From Pseudopelagicola sp. (lineage in GTDB: Bacteria; Pseudomonadota; Alphaproteobacteria; Rhodobacterales; Rhodobacteraceae), in the NCBI GenBank assembly GCA_026195905.1, contig JAPHRE010000019.1:1-64000 (forward strand): 64,000 nucleotides of DNA. The letters run 5' to 3'. Positions 60,571 through 64,000 of this stretch are shown here, piece after piece. The notes under the pieces are model-generated. The model saw nothing but the letters and a program-made list of their open reading frames with translations. It ran no database searches and had not been told where the DNA came from. Made by a program: the position numbers and the translations under genes. Each line of letters opens with the position of its first letter. Within the stretch, counting starts at the first letter, position 1.

Positions 60571-61752
60571 ATGAGCAGACAGACCTACACCTTCACTTCG
60601 GAATCGGTTTCCGAGGGACACCCTGACAAGGTGTGTGACCGCATTTCCGACGCCGTGTTGGACGCGTTTATTGCCGAAGAACCAGAAGCGCGCGTGGCGT
60701 GCGAGACCTTTGCCACGACGAACCGTGTCGTCATTGGCGGAGAGGTGGGGCTGTCCGATAAGGACAAACTTCACGATTATATGGGCCGGATTGAAGACAT
60801 CACCCGCGCCTGTATCAAGGATATCGGGTATGAGCAGGACAAGTTTCATCACGAGACGGTAGAAATTACCAACCTGCTGCATGAACAATCGGCGCATATC
60901 GCCCAAGGCGTAAACGCGGGCGCGAACAAGGATGAAGGCGCGGGCGATCAGGGGATCATGTTTGGCTTTGCCACCAATGAGACCGACGCGCTGATGCCGG
61001 CCCCGATCCTGTATGCCCATGCAATCCTGCGGCGTCTTGCCGAGGTGCGCAAAAACGGGACCGAGGCGACCTTGGGACCGGACGCAAAATCGCAGCTTTC
61101 GCTTCGCTATGAGAACGGCAAGCCCGTGGGCATTTCGTCTATTGTTCTGTCGACGCAGCATCTTGATGCCGCGATGACATCGGCGGATGTCCGTGCCGTT
61201 GTGGAGCCGTATATCCGCGAGGTTCTTCCCGAAGAATGGATTGATGCCGACACGGTTTGGCATGTGAACCCAACGGGGAAATTCGTCATTGGCGGCCCCG
61301 ATGGGGATGCGGGCCTGACGGGACGCAAGATCATTGTCGATACCTACGGCGGTGCGGCACCGCATGGCGGCGGCGCGTTCTCGGGCAAAGACCCGACAAA
61401 GGTTGACCGCTCTGCGGCCTATGCCGCGCGCTATCTTGCCAAGAACGTGGTGGCCGCTGGTATGGCGGACCGCTGCACCGTGCAACTGTCCTATGCGATC
61501 GGTGTTGCCGAGCCGCAGTCGGTCTATGTCGACACGCTTGGCACGGGCGAGGTTTGCGATGCCGAGATTGAAAAGGCGATCCGCAGCGTGATGGACCTGA
61601 CGCCGCGCGGGATTCGCACGAAACTCGAACTCAACAAACCGATTTTCCAACGCACGGCGGCCTATGGCCATTTCGGGCGCGCACCGGAAGCCGATGGCGG
61701 ATTTAGCTGGGAAAAAACGGACCTTGTGGAGGCGCTCAAACGCGCTGTCTAG
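60571..61752 (+). CDS. metK: S-adenosylmethionine synthetase MetK
   Basis: MetK makes S-adenosylmethionine from methionine and ATP. The 393-residue protein has [24 protein letters not shown] (ATP and metal binding), [39 protein letters not shown], and [14 protein letters not shown]. The start at 60571 fits the GGAGC ribosome-binding site, which lies within the riboswitch pseudoknot. An in-frame ATG at 60550 would fall inside the riboswitch. It is ended by a terminator at 61777. Confidence 0.96.
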   Translation: MSRQTYTFTSESVSEGHPDKVCDRISDAVLDAFIAEEPEARVACETFATTNRVVIGGEVGLSDKDKLHDYMGRIEDITRACIKDIGYEQDKFHHETVEITNLLHEQSAHIAQGVNAGANKDEGAGDQGIMFGFATNETDALMPAPILYAHAILRRLAEVRKNGTEATLGPDAKSQLSLRYENGKPVGISSIVLSTQHLDAAMTSADVRAVVEPYIREVLPEEWIDADTVWHVNPTGKFVIGGPDGDAGLTGRKIIVDTYGGAAPHGGGAFSGKDPTKVDRSAAYAARYLAKNVVAAGMADRCTVQLSYAIGVAEPQSVYVDTLGTGEVCDAEIEKAIRSVMDLTPRGIRTKLELNKPIFQRTAAYGHFGRAPEADGGFSWEKTDLVEALKRAV

Positions 61753-61776
61753 GTTCGCCTGTTGATCTGAAATGAT

Positions 61777-61815
61777 AGGCCAAAGCCTTCTGTCACAAGA
61801 GGGCTTTGGCCTTTT
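61777..61815 (+). terminator. Rho-independent terminator after metK
   Basis: Perfect 11-bp arms AGGCCAAAGCC (61777-61787) and GGCTTTGGCCT (61802-61812) have a 14-base loop and are followed by TTTG. It is 25 bases past the metK stop. Confidence 0.85.
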
Positions 61816-61861
61816 GTGTGGGCTGTGGCAGTCTTGCGTGACGAACGGGAGGAATACGCAC

Positions 61862-62722
61862 ATGCTATTGGATGTCGGTCTGCCATTGTCTCTGGCTTTT
61901 ATTATGTTTTCATTGGGCTTTGGCCTCCGGTTTTCAGACTTTGGGCGGGTCTTGGCGATGCCGCGCGCGGCGGTATTGGGGATCGTGCTTCAGGTTCTTG
62001 GTGTGCCGCTTGTGGCGTTCTTGCTTTTGCAGGTGGTGGAGCTGCCGCCTGCTTTGGCGTTTGGCGTGATGATCCTTGCGGTTTGTCCGGGGGGAGTCAC
62101 GTCCAATATTCTGACCAAGATCGCAGGGGGCACCGTGGCGTTGTCGATCACGTTAACGGCGGTTGTCAGCCTTTTGTCGGTGCTAACGGTGCCGGTCTTG
62201 GTTGGCTGGTCCGCGACGGTATTTCTTGGTGAGGGCACACAGGCGATCAATGTTTCGGCCATTGCCGTGTCGATGTTTGCAATCACCACGGTGCCGGTCC
62301 TTTTGGGCCTGTTGCTGCGATATTTGGCAGAGGCGTTTGCAGCTCGCAATGAGGCGTTGATTTCGCAGATCGCCTTGGTTCTTTTCGTGGTGATTGTTGT
62401 GGCGGCACTGGCGACGAACTGGGCCTTGTTTGTCGCGCATATCGGGCATCTTGGGCCGCTTCTTGTGGCGATGAACGCGATTTTGCTTGTGCTTGGGATG
62501 GGAATTGCGCGGTTGATCGGGCTTGGCGGGGCAGATGGGATATGTATTTCCATTGAAATGGGCGTACAGAACGCGGCGCTGGGCATCACGGTTGCGGGGC
62601 TTGTGGCGCAGGTCGGGGGAATTCCCGAATTTGCGATACCCGCAGCGGTTTACGGGATTACGATGTATCTCGTGACCATTCCGGGCATGTTCCTTTTGCG
62701 CAAGATTTTTGCCGAGGCTTGA
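61862..62722 (+). CDS. Bile acid:sodium symporter (BASS) family protein
   Basis: This 286-residue membrane protein has about nine or ten hydrophobic segments typical of the BASS/ArsB-like family. Motifs are LGFGLRFSDFGRVL, PALAFGVMILAVCPGGVTSNILTKIAGG (the conserved crossover region) and SIEMGVQNAALGITVA (second crossover). In bacteria, substrates include organic anions such as pantoate or pyruvate. GGGAGGAA precedes ATG 61862, so the longer frame from 61772 is not needed. Confidence 0.85.
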   Translation: MLLDVGLPLSLAFIMFSLGFGLRFSDFGRVLAMPRAAVLGIVLQVLGVPLVAFLLLQVVELPPALAFGVMILAVCPGGVTSNILTKIAGGTVALSITLTAVVSLLSVLTVPVLVGWSATVFLGEGTQAINVSAIAVSMFAITTVPVLLGLLLRYLAEAFAARNEALISQIALVLFVVIVVAALATNWALFVAHIGHLGPLLVAMNAILLVLGMGIARLIGLGGADGICISIEMGVQNAALGITVAGLVAQVGGIPEFAIPAAVYGITMYLVTIPGMFLLRKIFAEA

Positions 62723-62774
62723 CGGCGCGCGCCACACAGGGCAGATGCGGAGCCGATTTCCAAAAGGGGGCGTC

Positions 62775-63488
62775 ATGACAGACCGGCAACATCCTTCGGG
62801 CGCTCCGTGGCGCAATTTCTATGGTCGCTTCAAGGGCAAAGGCCTGCGCAAGTCGCAAGAGGCCTATCTAGACGAAGACCTTGCGGCGTTGTCGCCGGGC
62901 AAGGTTACGTGGGAGGCCAACCCCGAGCGCGAGACGCTTGATCTTGACGCGCTTTTCGCGGGTAAGGATGTCTGGCTCGAGGTCGGCTTTGGCGGTGGCG
63001 AGCACATGGTGCACCAGGCGATGCACAACCCGGATGTCGGGATCATCGGCTGTGAGCCTTACATCAACGGCGTTGCGATGCTTCTTGGTAAAATCCGCGA
63101 GGCGGGGGCCGAGAATATCCGGGTTCATCCGGGTGATGCGCGCGATATGTTCGACGTGTTGCCGGAGGCGAGTATTTCGCGCGCCTTTCTGCTGTATCCC
63201 GATCCTTGGCCCAAAAAACGTCATCACCGCCGCCGGTTCGTCACGCCGGAACATCTTGAGCCGCTGGCGCGGGTGCTCAAGCGGGGGGCTATTTTTCGGG
63301 TCGCGACGGATATTCCCGACTATGTGCGTCAGACGTTGGAGCAGGTGCCCAAGCACGGGTTCGAGTGGCTCGCAGAAGGGCCGACGGATTGGCGCGCGCC
63401 GTGGGGAGATTGGATCTCGACCCGCTATGAGCAAAAGGCTTTTCGCGAGGGGCGGGTGCCGCATTACCTCACCTTCCGGCGCAAGTAA
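62775..63488 (+). CDS. trmB: tRNA (guanine-N7)-methyltransferase TrmB
   Basis: TrmB methylates guanosine 46 in tRNA. The 237-residue protein has LEVGFGGGEHMVHQA (SAM motif I), IGCEPYINGVAML, FLLYPDPWPKKRHHRRRF (family signature) and RVATDIPDYV. ATG 62775 (MTDRQHPSG) is chosen with a GGGGGCG stretch upstream, since the frame to 62709 overlaps the previous gene. It lies downstream of the BASS gene and upstream of the aroA start, with a repeat in between. Confidence 0.94.
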   Translation: MTDRQHPSGAPWRNFYGRFKGKGLRKSQEAYLDEDLAALSPGKVTWEANPERETLDLDALFAGKDVWLEVGFGGGEHMVHQAMHNPDVGIIGCEPYINGVAMLLGKIREAGAENIRVHPGDARDMFDVLPEASISRAFLLYPDPWPKKRHHRRRFVTPEHLEPLARVLKRGAIFRVATDIPDYVRQTLEQVPKHGFEWLAEGPTDWRAPWGDWISTRYEQKAFREGRVPHYLTFRRK

Positions 63489-63693
63489 GACGCTTTGCCC
63501 GCCCCCGCGGAGGGGCCGGGAAAAGCGGCCCGTCCCGAGGGACAGGCGGCAGGGGCGTTGCCCCTCTTGCCCCTCGCGGGGCAATTCACCCCAAGGTATT
63601 TTCGCCAAGAAGAAGCTATGGGTCTCCTGTGGCATGGACGGCTCGGTGGTGTTGCGGTAACAGCTTGGGGCAAGCGCAAAAGAGGAATTGCCC
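63489..63693. other. Spacer between trmB and aroA with repeat
   Basis: This 205-base spacer holds a GC-rich palindromic stretch at about 63498-63580 and the roseobacter-type repeat at 63582-63615, then AGAGGAATTG as the aroA ribosome-binding site. No gene is seen. Confidence 0.4.
63582..63615 (+). repeat. Roseobacter-type intergenic repeat, copy D
   Basis: CAATTCACCCCAAGGTATTT continues with TCGCCAAGAAGAAG. It shares the TTCACCCC start with copy A and the GTATTTT-GCCAAGA core with copy B. It lies between trmB and aroA. Confidence 0.6.
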
Positions 63694-64000
63694 ATGTCCG
63701 CACACGGCCCCCCCATCCCGATGACCTCAAGCCCTTGTGGCCCGCTTCAGGGCGAGGCGCATGTGCCGGGGGATAAGTCGATCTCGCATCGTGCGCTATT
63801 GTTCGGCGCGATGGCTGTGGGTGAGACGAAGATCACCGGGCTTCTTGAGGGCGAAGACGTGTTGGATACGGGCAAGGCGATGCGGGCTTTTGGGGCCGAG
63901 GTCATGCGCGATGAGGCGGGCGTGTGGCATGTGCATGGTGTTGGCGTCGGTGGGTTTTCGGAGCCTGACACTGTCATTGATTGCGGCAATTCCGGCACCG
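63694..64000 (+). CDS. aroA: 3-phosphoshikimate 1-carboxyvinyltransferase (EPSP synthase), 5' part
   Basis: The first 102 codons of EPSP synthase are inside the window. [19 protein letters not shown] holds the phosphate-binding Lys and Ser-Arg pair, and [22 protein letters not shown] and VIDCGNSGT follow. The enzyme joins phosphoenolpyruvate and shikimate 3-phosphate in aromatic amino acid synthesis and is the glyphosate target. The gene runs off the right edge. ATG 63694 has AGAGGAATT upstream. Confidence 0.93.
   Translation, partial: MSAHGPPIPMTSSPCGPLQGEAHVPGDKSISHRALLFGAMAVGETKITGLLEGEDVLDTGKAMRAFGAEVMRDEAGVWHVHGVGVGGFSEPDTVIDCGNSGT

Noticed and set aside
1-64000. CRISPR array, insertion sequence, prophage or rRNA genes
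   Set aside because: I saw no regular repeat-spacer pattern, transposase motif, phage gene block or rRNA sequence; only short intergenic repeats are present.

Overview
The window looks like a chromosomal segment of an alphaproteobacterium of the Rhodobacteraceae (Roseobacter group). The evidence is high GC (well above 60% in most lines), the gene orders ruvCAB / ybgC-tolQRAB-pal-cpoB-tilS-ftsH and miaB ... phoH-ybeY-corC-lnt-metK, an Irr-type Fur regulator divergent from fabA, a SAM/SAH riboswitch before metK (a class reported from Rhodobacterales), and intergenic repeats of the type seen in roseobacters. Genus and species cannot be told from the sequence alone.

Layout. 1-45: 3' end of a tRNA-Arg(UCU). 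46-2600: a visibly lower-GC insert with a TTG-started membrane sensor histidine kinase divergent from a LuxI-family autoinducer synthase that has no LuxR partner here. 2640-8250: xerC with a DUF484 gene, a transaldolase-like fsa, priA and a small kinase-like protein. 8304-13142: a YeeE/YedE sulfur-compound permease, an MFS and a MATE transporter, and prmA. 13395-18078: small membrane and DUF1127 proteins, ruvCAB and a conserved hypothetical gene. 17692-26441: the Tol-Pal envelope operon running into tilS and ftsH. 26644-31520: a MOSC protein, fhs and folD (one-carbon metabolism), a PaaI-type thioesterase and a membrane LytTR regulator.

31517-36331 (minus strand): pdeM, an Lhr-type helicase, an ArsR regulator with the two-cysteine pattern of the SqrR/BigR/YgaV persulfide sensors, and an enolase-superfamily enzyme. 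36416-45142 (minus strand): an MFS exporter, pcaB, a membrane protein, and a tight six-gene run (HAD dehalogenase, alpha/beta hydrolase, threonine/serine dehydratase, EEP-family phosphohydrolase, pcaD, alpha/beta hydrolase), which suggests catabolism of organic acids or aromatics. 45296-55208: an FKBP isomerase, a Cys-rich membrane protein, a coiled-coil protein, a cupin, fabI, a small membrane protein, fabB and fabA, irr, a quinone oxidoreductase, a glycosyltransferase-like protein and miaB.

55448-64000 (plus strand): an OmpA-family protein and a small lipoprotein that share an apparently uncharacterised 33-residue two-cysteine motif. They are followed by phoH, ybeY, corC, lnt, riboswitch-controlled metK, a BASS-family transporter, trmB and the start of aroA. 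Most of the window is housekeeping. The accessory or unusual parts are the kinase/LuxI island, the SqrR-like regulator fused by position to DNA-repair genes, the shared WVDP-type motif pair, and several families of short intergenic repeats. I saw no CRISPR array, insertion sequence, rRNA or prophage.
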